From positions 641,001 to 705,000 of the forward strand of contig CAUYUJ010014338.1 of assembly GCA_963575745.1 (NCBI GenBank): a stretch of 64,000 nt of DNA. Reading direction: 5' to 3'. Position 1 is the first letter of the stretch; every line of letters starts with the position of its first letter. This document shows, piece after piece, positions 22,099 to 33,190 of the stretch. This stretch comes from Prorocentrum cordatum (lineage: Eukaryota; Sar; Dinophyceae; Prorocentrales; Prorocentraceae). The notes beneath the pieces were generated by a model. That model was not told the origin of the DNA and searched no databases. It saw only the letters and a list, made by a program, of their open reading frames with translations. Both the position numbers and the translations under genes were made by a program.

Positions 22099-22347
22099 CA
22101 TGTATGTGTGCATGTGTTTATGCATGGGTGTATGTATGTATGTATGTATGTATGCATGCATGCATGCATGTATGTATGTATGTATGTATGTATGTATGTG
22201 CGTATGTATGTATGTTTGTTTGGTTGTATGTATGTATGTATACATGCATGCATGTATGTATGTACGTACGTACGTACGTACGTACGTATGTATGTATGTA
22301 TGTATGCATGCATGCATGCACGCATGCATGCATGTGTATATACATCA
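21838..22347. repeat. (TATG)n/(GCAT)n/(ACGT)n tetranucleotide tract
   Basis: About 500 bp of ATGT repeats with GCAT stretches and an ACGT run at 22263-22288. Open frames on both strands (for example 21739-22329 and 21900-22898) are repeat translations. Confidence 0.95.
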
Positions 22348-22639
22348 TTATATGTATCGACTCTCTCTCTCCCCTCGTCTTCCCTTGCTGTCCCCGCGCT
22401 TCCGCGGCCGCGAGGCTGCGGGGGGGAGCACCTCCATGGCGCAGCGGCTGTGGGGGCTGGCGTCGCGGTGCCCTTCGGGGGAGTGTGGCAGCAGCAACGT
22501 CCCCCAGGGCGGTTCAAAGACGCGATCGCCACGCGAGGCGGTGCGCTGGCCGGAATGCGGCACGACACGAGATTGCCCCCCTGAGCGCGATCTCTCCCCC
22601 CCTCAGAGGGCACGATAGGGGCGGGGGGGGGCCGGCTCG

Positions 22640-22790
22640 GGGCGGGGGGAACATCGACCTGGAATCGGCGACAAATCGCCGATGGATGCGGGATATGCTC
22701 CTGGGCAGGGTGGGCTATCAGGACGTATCGGCGATGAATGGGCGTTTGGAGGTCGATGCATTCCCACCTGAGCCCATCCCCTGTTCTCGT
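22640..22790. repeat. Dispersed repeat E, copy 1
   Basis: TCGGCGACAAATCGCCGATG, GGGCAGGGTGGGCTATC and ATCGGCGATGAATGGGCG occur here. The reverse complement, diverged, is found at 45560-45740 (CGCCCATTCATCGCCGACTC, GATAGTCCATCCCACCC, GTCGCCGATCTGTCGGCGAT). Confidence 0.65.
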
Positions 22791-22867
22791 TGCCCCTGCC
22801 CCCCGCGAGAGTCCGACTCCCCCCCTGGCCTTACCAAAAGAATGAAGCGCGTGGAGCGGCACCTGTG

Positions 22868-23063
22868 TGTGGAGCCATTCAAAATGGGGTCCGATTAGAT
22901 GGTGTCGGAGGATTGCGTCGCATCGCCGATGCATCGGCGACGCCAGCGGTCAATCGGCGACGCCAGCACGGATAAAACCGGGTGCCGAACGCCGACACAT
23001 AGGCGATACCACGCGATCATCCGATCCCATCTACTCGAACCCCATTTTGGAGCCCTGGAGTAT
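22868..23063. mobile_element. Foldback (MITE-like) element, copy 2
   Basis: The left arm (CAAAATGGGGTCCGATTAG, then ATGGTGTCGGAGGATTGCGT) is mirrored at the right end (ACGCGATCATCCGATCCCAT, then CTACTCGAACCCCATTTTGG). The arms are about 50 bp and mostly complementary with scattered mismatches and a small gap. The interior repeats CGGCGACGCCAGC. It has the same arm sequence as the 7262-7442 element. It is non-coding and depends on an unknown source for mobility, if mobile at all. Confidence 0.7.
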
Positions 23064-24271
23064 AAAGATCCGCCGGCGGCCCAGAAACTGGAACCACCTT
23101 GAAGGCTCCCGCTGCGTCGCGAGCGTAGGTGCGAGAAAGGGCGAAGTTCGTTGCCGCAACGTGTGCCTGGGCATCGGCCTCACCCCCTGCAACGAACAGT
23201 GGATACGGTCAGGAACTCTTGCTTAGCGCGTCGCGTCGGCGGCCCCAGCGACATGCTCTGCCCTGCAAGCTGATAGCGTGCCGCTCCGCTTCGCGGGGCG
23301 GGAGGATGGGAACAGCTCGAGACGTTGACGCTTGGGGACTTGGACGTGTTAGTTTTCACCCTGGGTGTTTGGTTGGCCGCTTGTATGTTTTGGAGCCGAT
23401 GGATCCCCCCGAGACATTCGGACATGTTTTGCTAAGACAAACGGGCGTGTTTTGTTTATTTCGGGTTTCGAGCATTCTTTTGCACTGCGAAATGCACTGG
23501 TGGCATAAATTGCTCAAGTTTTGCCATTGCGAAGAACTCAATCGTGACCTCTTGTTTCATCGAGTGGGGATATTGCGACGAAAAAGCTGCTAATATCACT
23601 GAAACGCTGCGAGCCGTCAAGCTCGTCCACGCCTGCGTGGCGCACACACGAGCACCCTGGAAAAAATCGAGCCCCAGGGTCAAACAAATGAGGGTTTTGG
23701 ACCGTCGCCCAATTTTTGAGTTGCTACCGCAAGGGATCCGAGAAGAACTCCCAAACAGTACGGCGTCACGATCCAAAAAAAACTAGAACAAGCCCCCCAG
23801 GTTGGCACGCCGCCATGCCATTATTCGATTTCGGTCGACCGCCAGAAAGGACATCGAAAACTCAACCAAATATGTCTTTTCGTTGCCCCCCCCCTTCGGT
23901 GCCGCCTTCCTGCCTCCACTCCTTTCTTTTCTTCGATACATGGTCGCGATCGGCAGCGCGGGCCACGGGCCGCCCCGGGCCGCGCCCAGCCTTGCTTGGC
24001 ATGGGGCAGACTGAACGGCACTGCGAAGAGGGTGAGAAAATGAGGAGTGGGGTCGCAAGCAAGCAGAAGGATAGCGAAATCACGAGGAAGGAAGGCGCCC
24101 GGGGTCCGAATTGTCGAGGATAGAGGGGGAATGCCGAGACGTTCTCCACATGTTTTGTCATCATCGCTCACGCCCCCCTCTTCAGATTATCTGGCCTTCC
24201 GCGCCATTGTGGCTCAGCTTAATTAATACCGTTGCATGCCCCTCATTCTAAATTCTCACAATGTGTGATCG
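23064..24271. other. No gene recognised; contains dispersed repeat F
   Basis: TTGCTTAGCGCGTCGCGTCG at 23219 and the following CGGCGGCCCC...GACGCTTGGGGAC stretch recur in diverged form at 46785-46910 (TTGCTTAGCGCGTCGCCGCG ... GACGCTTTGGGGAC). The rest has open frames of 60-150 codons on both strands with no motif. Confidence 0.45.
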
Positions 24272-24599
24272 ATGTCATTGTTGCTCTGCGGCTATCCATC
24301 GGGCCTCTTGCGTGAGCCCCATTCAAAAAACCGTCGGTATTTTCCTCAGCCAGATTGGTTGAAAGAGAAGGTCGCCAGGGCTGGTTTGGGGCATAATTGG
24401 CTTCAGAGCCACTGCAATCCCACGAGAGACGAATTTGCAAAATGGAATTCTCGAGTAGCTATGTGCAGCGTGATTGCAAAAATCCAGCCAGGGCAGCTTG
24501 GCCACCATGGCATCCTCACTGAATGGACTCAGGAGGCTGAAGCTCTTTGGAATTATCTCATGGGCATTCGCCCGATACCGCCTGCACCAAGTCGACAAG
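24272..24599 (+). CDS. Unknown 7-exon gene, exon 1
   Basis: Residues 1-109, starting at ATG (MSLLLCGYPSG). Contains a plausible globular stretch with PDWLKEKVARAGLGHNWLQ and LTEWTQEAEALWNYLMGIRP. The donor is CGACAAG/GTAGCA (phase 1). The unspliced frame stops at 24629-24631. This is the least certain exon because the true start could lie upstream. Confidence 0.45.
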
Positions 24600-27500
24600 G
24601 TAGCACTCGTGCAGCCAATGCCCGGGGGTGATGACGAGCTTTCCCGTCATGCTAAACTCGGCAACGATCAATGGGGATACCTGTGTATGAACGCGTTGAT
24701 GTATACGACATACGACATATATATACGACGTGTAGTTCGAAACGAAACTGCCCAGGGTCAGACCTCAAACGCCCGCCCGCTTGTACAGTGCCATCGGATG
24801 GTGCTGCGGATCACATGAGGCCCCGCGATTGCTTTACTGTCGAGATTCAACAACTGTTCGTGGCAAAACCTCCTGTGCAAGTCTCATCAAAACGGAATGC
24901 TAGGGGCACCATTGTATCTTCAGTGCAAGTCAGGTGGAACGCCATCTTCGATTCAGGTGTTGTCCCTGATGCTGGCGTGAGCAGAATCTGGAACCCCGTG
25001 ATTAACCAGTATAGTGGACGGAGCTTTCTGGACATACTTCGGGAACATTCGGAAGCAATGAACATTCAGCCAGGGAAGGCCCCAGAGTGCTATTGGGTGC
25101 CGTTTCCAGTTCTCAGGATGATCGAAATGGGTTTGTGGAAAACGTTGATTGTGAGCGCGTCGTGGGATAGTGCGTTGCCAGCTCAACTTGGCTGGCCAAG
25201 CGATGAGTGGCGGCTGTCTCTTGGTGCGCGTCTGGGTATGCGAATGCCTACAGTTCAAGTTGAAACTACAAATCTCGATGTGCGAAAATTGCAGGCCCTT
25301 GTAAGTTTGCTCCGCCGGTGCTGGTCAAACATCCCCTCAAGAGGTCAGGCCGTTGGCGACAATTTGGGCTTTCAGCTAGAGCGCACTGTTCTTCGGCTGG
25401 ACGCAACTATCGAACACCTGCTGCGAGAACGAGTGGGCGCTGCATATGCGGACAGAGGTTCGTTCAAGTGGGAAGGTCATCATCTTTTGAAGGCCGTGGT
25501 TGCAGCCTCTGCATTGGGCCATCGCAGTCGCCTCAAGACTTCGGTGGATGTTTGCATTGACCTAGCTGTCCCGCGCACAATGGCTGAGATGTGCAAGGAG
25601 AGATACAAACGCCTCACAAAATTGATCCCACCAGCTCCCACTATTTCAAGATCGCAGTTTCAGGTCGACGCGGCCTACATGCTGACGGTCGCGCACCAGC
25701 GGCAGCAGGCAACCACGTGCAAGTTCAGACATTTTATGGCAGATTCTTCTCCTCAAGCAGGCGAAAGGCTAGACTCCAAATGTAAATTCGTTTAACGTTG
25801 ACGCCAGAAGCATAACCCTTTGCCATCACTCCGAGTCCTCATCCATTCGTGCTTTGATCCATCCATTCGTCCTCCACCCCCAACCTCGTGCCAATGCTGC
25901 TCTTGCTCCGCCTTCCCATCGGTGCCATCTCTCTTCTCTTGGGGCTGGGCCTGGAGGATGGTTGGCCCATTTAGCATCCAGGCATCTCGCCTCGCTTAAC
26001 CTCCGACTCTGATAAGGCCCCCCATTGCTTTCTCGCAGTGCTTGCTCCACTCCCCCCAGGTGAAGATTGGCTGGTCTCGAGCTGCCTCGAGGTCAGCGCC
26101 GGCGAGGTCGCGGGCCTTCTCCGCAACGCGCACAGTCTCCAGCTATCAGCGTGCAGGTGGCTAGCAGCATTCGCAGATGGACGGTCAGAGGAACGCGATC
26201 CCGATGACGATACTTTGCAATCCATTGCGCAGGCTCGCCAACATGCTGGCAGAAGGTTGGTCAATTGCATGCAGATTCACAAGCAGATTCCCATTGCACT
26301 TGGCAGTAAGGCGTCCGGGCTGGAGCATAAGACACATGCGATATTGCATGCACTTATGATGGAGACGGTTGGGATGGATCACCTGCAGAGGGAGGCCGAC
26401 ACGATCGCATCTTTTACTACAGATATGGGAGTCGAATTTGGCATAGCCGACGCTGAGGGTGGCTCCATAGATGTGTATTTCCCGAGCTGGGTGCGTCAAA
26501 GACTCCAGCCTGATTCGATGGATGAGTCCAACTTTGGCTCCAGCGTGCCGACTGTGTGGCGGCCAATTCCAGAGATGCGGAACTTTCCAATGCCAAATGC
26601 GTTTGTTGTCCCAGGTATGCTCCATATTCTCGACAACTTGGAACACAGCATGGACAATACCCTATGCAATTTCAAAGATTGGCTTCCAGGGTTGCAAGCA
26701 ATCACCACTCTACTGGGCGAGAAACACCACAGAGAACTATTCGTTGAAAAGTGCATCCGGTCCCGCCCAGAATTTCGGCACTTCGAAGACTTGTTCAAAA
26801 CCGACATGCACACCACCAAGAAATGGCGATGGGGTGCTGTAGTCGACGTGCTGAATGATCTCATGAGAGTGATGGGGGCCTTGTCTGCGGCGTGGTGCCA
26901 GTCTCGATTCCTATCCGGACCGGGGCTGTCAATGTCGGATGTGGGAGGGGGGTCAGGGCCAAAGGCCGCAGAGAGCCTCGGGGGCAATGCGAGGGCAACG
27001 GGGCCACGAGAAAACTCAACCACAAGGCACCTATGGGGGGCCGTGGGACCGAGGGGGACCGTGGGACCGAGGGACCAAACTGGTTTTGATTGGCCGTGGG
27101 ACCGAGGGGGAGGGGAAAAGTTGTTTTCTGTGGCTTTCGGCCCTGGCCCTCCCAGGAAGCGCCGAGGAGGTGAGGGCCGACGAGGACCTGAACCCAGATA
27201 TCATTACTCGCACAGTCAATAGCTCCTACTGGTGGGCATATGCGGCCATGCTTCGAAACATCCATGGGATTGTACGGGATCTGCGAACCTGGTCAGAGGG
27301 ATGTACTTGCCATGACTGGCTCCACTGGAAAGCAAACGCAGATGCTGCTGAGGAGCTTAAGCAATGCAATGCCCATACGTCCCAGAACGATACTTTCGAT
27401 GGTGTTCGCTTCCAATGCCCTCTGAAAAGCTTGAGGGCCCCTGAATTGGCATCTGAATCGGGGCCCGATGGTCGAATAGGCTCCCTCATGGAGGAGATCT

Positions 27501-30500
27501 GTTCGAGAAGGTTAGCTTACATTCTTGGACCATGCGCGGGCCTGTCGCCAGAAGATCGGGGAAAAGTTCTGTCCGATTTCACATTGGGTAAGGCTGCAAT
27601 GCGACACGAGCTCGTGACGAAGATGAGGCACTGGGAAGTCTTACCATGGAAACTCATTGGCCTGGCTCACCATCTGCCCGCTAAGGCAAAAGCAGTTGCA
27701 CGAGAAGCGATAACCATGTTCGACACTTCTCCGCAAGACCCTGCTCTTCACCATAGGCTTACACTGGCATTCTTGAGGCCGGGCTCCGCTCTGCGATCTC
27801 AATTGGAACAATTTGCACACTCTTCGGCCAAGCTCGACGAGCTACCCGATCTACTGCAACGGGTAGCGCCGCTCGCTTTCATCGCAGTGGCAGAGCGGAG
27901 AGGAGAGGGGGACCATTCCATCATCGCCAAAAAGACTAGAGGCAAGAAGGTAAGCCCAGCTTATGTGAGCATTACGTTGCGGCTGCCAATGATTGTACGG
28001 GCGCTTGAAGACAAGTCGACAGCACAACAGATAATTGAACACTTTGAGAAGATGCGGAAACCTCAATCGGCAATGATCAATCTTGGCATGAACCACCACC
28101 CGCAACTCCGTCATTTGAGGCACATGCCTAAAAGATGGTGGGCATCCGTCCGGCTCCTCGAGATGGCGACCTATTGCGCTGACCCCGAAACCAAGTTCCA
28201 TCAGTACGAGGCCGCCCGGAAAGCTCACGATAAGGCAAAGAAGCGCACTAAAAAGAATGCCAAGGCCATGCGCATCAACACCAAAACAGTTTTGAGTGAG
28301 GAGGTCGTGCTGCGCACGGCCCTTATCGATCATTGTCAGCGTCAGATGCGGCCAGGTGTTTGGTTCTCAGTGAATGCAGACGCCGCTCGCTTGCCCAGCG
28401 TACAGGTGGCCCTGGCGCCAGTTCACCGCCAAGGCTTGCCGCCTCGGCCAGGCTCGAAGCAGGGGCCTGGTAAATTCGCGATGATGCCTGAGGTCGACGA
28501 CTTCGCTGCGTCGGCCAGGACTGCGCGGCTCTGAGGAGGAAGGGGGGGGGGAGGAGGAGGAAGAGGAGGAGGGGGAGAAGGGGGATGAGGAGGAAGAGGA
28601 GGAGAAAGAGGAGGTGGAGGTGGTGGTGGAGGAGGAGGAGGAGGAAGAGGAGCAGGGGGTGGTAGGGGTTTTTTCCCAGCGCAACGTACCAGGAGGAGGT
28701 GGAGGATAGGGAGGCAGAACGGCGGCAAGATCTCAAGTGCATGTCGAGTAACTGGCATGTCGGAGCGAGCCCACTGGAATGCTATGTTCCATCTTCGCCC
28801 TCCTTTCCCTCTCTGTCACCGTATCGTCCTTCTCCTGACCACCCTCCGTGATTTCTCCCATTGTGTTTTGATCCTCCGTCACCTCCTCCTGCTCCGCATC
28901 TCGCTTACCATCGCCACTTGTATACGCTGTGCGTGTACCCCAGGACCGAGGACTCCATCGTGCCGGCGGGCTCGTCCAGGGACGTCTATTTTCAGATTGT
29001 CAAGAGGAACGCTGGACGTGCACACCTGGTGCCCGTCCCCGCTGCCAGCGGGTCATCCTTACCAGCGGATTCATTCGCAGTCCTTCTGCACAGTCTTGTA
29101 CATGTGCCTGGTACTCCCGCCGCGTCCATGCACGTGGACGTGGACCCACAGCAGGCTGTAATGACGGCGTCGCCGTCGGCAATACTGAGCTTGAAACATA
29201 TCGACCTGGAGACTCTGAATTGTTCTTTGCGCTCTTGGTCAGTTGACAGAACCGCAAGATTTACGCTCCGAGGCTACTCTCTGGACGAAGCTGAATGCGC
29301 AGTCTTAGAACGATTAGTTGTAGCAGGTGCAGTTGATGGCTCGGACAGCGTGCTCACAATCCATTCCCGAGAAAACGAAGCATCCATCCTACTGAACGCA
29401 TGGCTTCAGCAGGGCTTAGCTGTGATCCATCGGACAACGCCAGACACCACTGAGTGGCAGATGAGTTCGATGGCCGCCCGCGCGCTGACTATGTCGCAGC
29501 GCATCCACTCGGACATATTGCTATCTGCTCCGCGTCCAAGTATCGAGTGGGGTGATGCGGACGCTTGGGAGTTGCTTTCTCATTTGACGGCGTTGGGGTG
29601 GAAATGGTCTAGACTACCCAACGCCATACAGAGGCGACGAGCAATTGTGCCGTACCAGCCCGGAGGAGATCTAACGTTTTATACTCAGTCCCCCAGTTGC
29701 GACCTGAATTATTTGAGGGTTTTGGCGTTGGCGCCTGACTTGTTCGAGTCAGGCTTGACATGCATACGGCATTGGACGGCGGACAAGAAGTACTACAAAC
29801 GATTGTTATCTGGCGACGTCGGTTACGAGGCCCTCGAAGACACAGATGGCGCCCCTCGAGGGAGGCGCATGCTACGCCCAGATACAGATGAACTGCTCGC
29901 GCTCCCTTGTAAGCGCAGTGCACAAGCTGCGCTCGAAGATCAGCCTGTGGCAGCTCCCCGGCCATCACGGCCTAGAGTGCGACAGCCTCCGAAGTGTGAT
30001 GATGAGGACAAGGACCAGGACCTACTCAGGGCTGGAACCTATCACAGTAGAGGTAAACAAGCGACTGAATACGCATCTCTCTGACGGCATCCCAAGTGCC
30101 TTGCAACACATATACCATCTAGACATCTAAGTACCCTGCCCCTACACGGCTCCGCTAGTATAATGGGTCCAGGACCGCAGGGGGGGGGGGGGGGAGGGAC
30201 CTAGAGATAATTACTCGGATGCGTATGAGGTAGCAGCAGGAGGGCTTATGAGGTAGCTACGGGGAGGGCCCAGGGCCGTTATGTAAATCAAGCAGCTATA
30301 GGATGCCACAGGGGTGATGCCAAGCAGTGTTCTTGACATTTGGGTAGCCATGGGGAACGCTTGATGCGTGTCTATGCGTTTTGATGCCCAGGATGCGCAA
30401 CTTGCCGACCTGTTCGAGGACTCCGATTCCGATGCGCTGGACTCGCATCGCGATGACGACCCTGGCGACGACGGCGACGCTGGCCAAGGTGGCGCCGGGT

Positions 30501-31477
30501 GCGGTGGCGGGAAGCTCGCAGCAGATGATAAAGATCTCCAGGATGCATTAGAAACCTTGTTTGAGGAGATCGATCAGGCTGACGCCGCTGAAGGCTCGGT
30601 GCAGCCTGAGAGAGCGGATGGCCCGCTTGGCGACGCCAGGTTTGGAGAGGCGGCAGGCGCTCCAGATTGGCCTCCCGAGGCATCGCGGGCGCCGACGACG
30701 CCAGAGTCAGATGCGCCAGTCAGGCCACCTTCGGGGCCAGAGCTGACAGACTCAGACCTCTTCTCGCAGGTGTCAGAACCGCGAGAACCGCCCCCGCCAG
30801 AGCCATGGGCGCCAGTCCCGCCACCATCGGGGGCAGAGCCGACAGACCCTGTCTCGCCGCCAGAGCCACAGCCGCTGACGCCTATTGGAGGGACGGCGAC
30901 GCCGGAGTGGCGCCCGCCAGAGCCAGCGTCGCCAGACCCGCCCCCTCCATCGCCAGAGCTTCCAGCACCGCCAGAATTGCCTCCCCTATTGCTAGAGCAT
31001 CCAGCGCCGCCAGACCCGCCCCCTCCAGCGCCAGAGCCTCCAGCGCCGCTTCCGCCGCCTGCGGCGCCGCCCCCGCCAGCACCTGCGCCGAAGGCGAAGG
31101 CGGACCAGGGTAGTGTTGTTAGACCACGACCAGAAACGCTTCGGAATACGATTTCAAAGGGAATACTTTCAGGTGTCGCCCACTGGGGCCTTGTGGCTCT
31201 GTGCAGACTACATAAGTAAGTGGTTCGATAGCCCCCTGATGTTGAACGGCGTTTCTGATTAATCCGTCTATCACCACTGCGCTCCTGCAGGCGCTCCCCA
31301 AAGGACGAGCGGCCCGCGGCGAAGGCGCAGGCCCAGGCGGTATTGGTCAGATCATTGGCCCTTTCAGGTTCACTCATAGAGCGCCTGGGCCTGCATCCAA
31401 ACACGGGGGCTGGCAGGCGACATGCCCGTATCACCGCAAGAATCTCAAAACTGCATGCACTAGGACGGTTTCGATGA
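24272..31477 (+). CDS. Predicted 7-exon gene, 1,858-residue protein of unknown function
   Basis: Seven + strand open blocks in three frames join without a stop if exons are 24272-24599, 24756-25760, 26060-26868, 27170-28518, 28944-30018, 30392-31215 and 31291-31477. Their lengths sum to 5,577 nt, exactly 1,859 codons including TGA. Introns are 75-425 nt with donors GT, GC, GT, GA, GA, GT and all end in AG; such mixed donors are known in dinoflagellate nuclear genes. The protein has globular-looking N-terminal two thirds without repeats, a Lys-rich helix, then an acidic and Pro-rich C-terminal third. No signal peptide, membrane segment or named domain was recognised. The start ATG is the first in its block and upstream exons may exist. 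Function is unknown; it could also be the product of an unrecognised mobile element. Confidence 0.6.
24756..25760 (+). CDS. Unknown 7-exon gene, exon 2
   Basis: Residues 110-444. The acceptor is CTGCCCAG/GGTCAG; the preceding intron is 156 nt. Ordinary mixed composition with conserved-looking segments such as GLWKTLIVSASWDSALPAQL, DVRKLQALVSLLRRCW and MAEMCKERYKRLTKLI, the latter two probably helical. The GC donor AAGCAG/GCGAAAGG (phase 1) gives an in-frame join to exon 3. Confidence 0.6.
26060..26868 (+). CDS. Unknown 7-exon gene, exon 3
   Basis: Residues 445-714. The acceptor CCCCCCAG/GTGAAG pairs with the GCGAAAGG donor of exon 2, so AGG(C/T)GAA stands at both intron ends. Encodes EDWLVSSCLEVSAGEVAGLL, PNAFVVPGMLHILDNLEHSM and FKDWLPGLQAITTLL. 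The 3' end is less sure: the frame stays open to 27220, and ATGAGA/GTGATG is chosen because it joins in phase to exon 4. Confidence 0.6.
26940..27120. repeat. Short GGGACCGAGGG repeat inside intron 3
   Basis: GGCCGTGGGACCGAGGGGGA, GTGGGACCGAGGGACC and GTGGGACCGAGGGGGAGG follow each other at 27039-27116. Its repetitive nature supports treating this stretch as intron. Confidence 0.6.
27170..28518 (+). CDS. Unknown 7-exon gene, exon 4
   Basis: Residues 715-1163. The acceptor is GCCGAGGAG/GTGAGG. Contains WWAYAAMLRNIHGIVRDL, a Cys/His/Trp patch (GCTCHDWLHW), LPWKLIGLAHHLPAKAKAVA and a strongly basic helix KAHDKAKKRTKKNAKAMR near residues 1075-1095 that could bind nucleic acid or serve as a nuclear signal. 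A GAAG/GTAAGC word at 27948 looks like a donor, but the frame is open through it. The donor used is GGCCAG/GACTGC (GA type, phase 2). Confidence 0.65.
28530..28680. repeat. (GGA)n tract inside intron 4
   Basis: GAGGAGGAAGAGGAGG run over about 130 bp just inside the intron after exon 4. The minus-strand Pro/Ser frames here are repeat translations. Confidence 0.9.
28944..30018 (+). CDS. Unknown 7-exon gene, exon 5
   Basis: Residues 1164-1522. The acceptor TACCCCAG/GACCGA shares CCAGGAC with the donor of the same 425-nt intron. Encodes VYFQIVKRNAGRAHLVPVP, an ordered-looking middle (FTLRGYSLDEAECAVLERLV; AWELLSHLTALGWKWSRLP) and a basic then acidic end (RPSRPRVRQPPKCDDEDKDQ). The donor GACCAG/GACCTA is GA type, phase 0. 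Unspliced, the frame would end at 30082-30084. Confidence 0.65.
30179..30195. repeat. Poly-G run inside intron 5
   Basis: About 15 consecutive G in the 373-nt intron 30019-30391. Confidence 0.8.
30392..31215 (+). CDS. Unknown 7-exon gene, exon 6 (acidic, Pro-rich)
   Basis: Residues 1523-1796. The acceptor is GATGCCCAG/GATGCG. The block starts acidic (DAQLADLFEDSDSDALDS), continuing the acidic end of exon 5, which supports the join. It then becomes a long Pro/Glu/Ala-rich disordered region (PPSGPEL, PPEPWAPVPPP repeats, about 30690-31110) and ends in a short ordered HWGLVALCRLHK. The donor CATAA/GTAAGTGG is the most canonical in the gene. An ATG exists at 30374 if this block is instead a separate gene. 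Confidence 0.6.
31291..31477 (+). CDS. Unknown 7-exon gene, exon 7 (3' end)
   Basis: Residues 1797-1858 and TGA. The acceptor is GCTCCTGCAG/GCGCTC after a 75-nt intron. Encodes a basic, helical stretch (KDERPAAKAQAQAVLVRSL, RRHARITARISKLHALGRF). The stop at 31475-31477 overlaps the ATG of the next open frame at 31474. Confidence 0.5.
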
Positions 31478-31860
31478 GGGGCGACACGATCGCTGACATG
31501 GACGAGGCGCTGAATACCTTGAAGCATTGGTGTTTGGTGGCGCTATCGTTTCATCGCAAGAGTGGCCATGGACGGTACGTGCCTCCCCTTGACTCTCCGT
31601 TGGCTGGCGCTATCTTAGACGCGCGGCTGAGGGCCATGGAGCCCCCAGCTGAGAGGGTGATCCCTGATTCAGAGATGCCACCAGAGGAGTCCGGGGACGA
31701 GGACGCGGCCGCCGCCGCCGCGGCGGCTGACGCGCCTGGGCCACCAGTTGCGGGAGCCGCAGCGCCGCCCGCAGATGGGGCTTCAGATCGTGGAGGTAGC
31801 AGCAGCAGCTCGAGCAAGTCGAGCAGCTCTTCCAGTTCCAGTTCTAGCTCAAGCGATTGA
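31474..31860 (+). CDS. Small ORF with poly-Ser tail
   Basis: A 128-codon frame from ATG 31474 to TGA 31858-31860. The N-terminus KHWCLVALSFHRK resembles HWGLVALCRLHK at the end of exon 6 of the preceding gene, so it may be a duplicated or alternative 3' part. The rest is Ala/Pro/Asp-rich and ends in SSSSSSKSSSSSSSSSSSSD-type Ser repeats. It overlaps the preceding stop codon by ATGA. Whether it is translated is unknown. Confidence 0.35.
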   Translation: MRGDTIADMDEALNTLKHWCLVALSFHRKSGHGRYVPPLDSPLAGAILDARLRAMEPPAERVIPDSEMPPEESGDEDAAAAAAAADAPGPPVAGAAAPPADGASDRGGSSSSSSKSSSSSSSSSSSSD

Positions 31861-33190
31861 GCGGCGTTGGTACAAAGTGCATCCGCATCGGCTAGCAGTG
31901 CTCCATCCATCCATCGTCCATCTTCCTCCACCTCCGCCCTCTTGTTATACCTTCTCATTTCTGTCTTCCCCCCCACCGAAAAACAACTGGGTACACACAA
32001 GGAATAAAGAATCGACTACGTCCCGAAACGTGGCCTCGAGCCTCGACGCTGGCCCCCACTCCCGCCGCCCCGCCGGGGAGACTCCCGCTCCCCCCCCCCT
32101 GCTGGCTGGCCGCAAACGCCGTCCGTCAGACCACGTTCGACGGATTGATGACGACGGGCCGCGCACGACGGACTTCGGCAACCGACGACGACGACGACGA
32201 CGACCACGACGACGGAAGAGGTTTTCTCGAATGGTTCAGTGTGAACAAGGCCGCCTCGGAGTTCCTTTTCGAAATGTTGATCCCTGTAGGCGGCCTAATC
32301 AGCTTGCTGTATGCCAGCGGTCTTGAGCCCTCCCTGAAGCCCGGGAGGCCCTCGTGCATTCTGGTCCTGCTGTGAAGGTTTCTTTTGATTCGGTCGACTG
32401 GCCCTTCGACCTGGACGTGTGTGTCTGGCGAGTCGTCCTGTCGTATCGTTCTCCTGCTTTCTTCGACGTCGTCGTCGAATCGTCGTTGTCGTCGTTCAGG
32501 GCCTCGTCCTCGCCCCAGCCAGCTTCGTCATCGTCGTCATCGTTGCTGCTGCGTGCCGCCCCGCGCGCGCTTGCCGCCTGCCGCACGTGCGGCATGGTGC
32601 TGGACGCCGCAAGTTGCGGCAAGGCGAGGCGGGCCCCGCCCCGCCCCAGCCCCGCTGCGCGCGGCCGGGGAAGGCCAGGAGGAGAACGGATGACACGAGG
32701 ACGACGAGGAGGTGGGGGACTGGAAAGAAGATGGAGGAGGATGAGGAGCAGGAAAAAGAGGAGCAGGAGGAGGAGGAGGAGGAGGAGGAGGAAGAGGAGG
32801 AAACGGGGGAGTGACGGTGTTAAGGAGGAGGACCGAGGGCCAAGAAACAACGGGTAGTAGCGAGTAGAAGTATCTTGACTCCGGGACCTCGGGAGCCTCG
32901 GGGAGCCTCGGGGAGCACCACTGGGGCTTGCTCGGTTATCCAAAGTTCCAATCCGAGTTCGAATGCAGATACCGACTCCCGTCACATGGCTATCACATGC
33001 AAACGCACTCACGTAAGCATAACAACTTATGTATGCATGCGCACATAAACGCAACCGCGCGCACAAGCATGTGCAAGCACAATAACACAACGCATCGCAA
33101 CTCGACATATGTATGCGTACATGCACACATATACGCATGCACCTGCGCCTGCATACGCGCACAACTCTGACTATGGTCCTTTTGACTTCT
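31861..33190. other. No gene recognised; GC-rich with CGA and GGA tracts
   Basis: Contains a (CGA)n run at 32185-32212, TCGTCG-rich sequence at 32465-32545, a GGA tract at 32715-32805 and CA/TG-alternating sequence at 32990-33160. Open frames on both strands are composition-driven and carry no motif. Confidence 0.45.

Noticed and set aside
23030-23063. CCCCATTTTGGAGCC as another spliced-leader relic
   Set aside because: The match to DinoSL is limited to CCATTTTGG and is explained as the inverted right arm of the foldback element.
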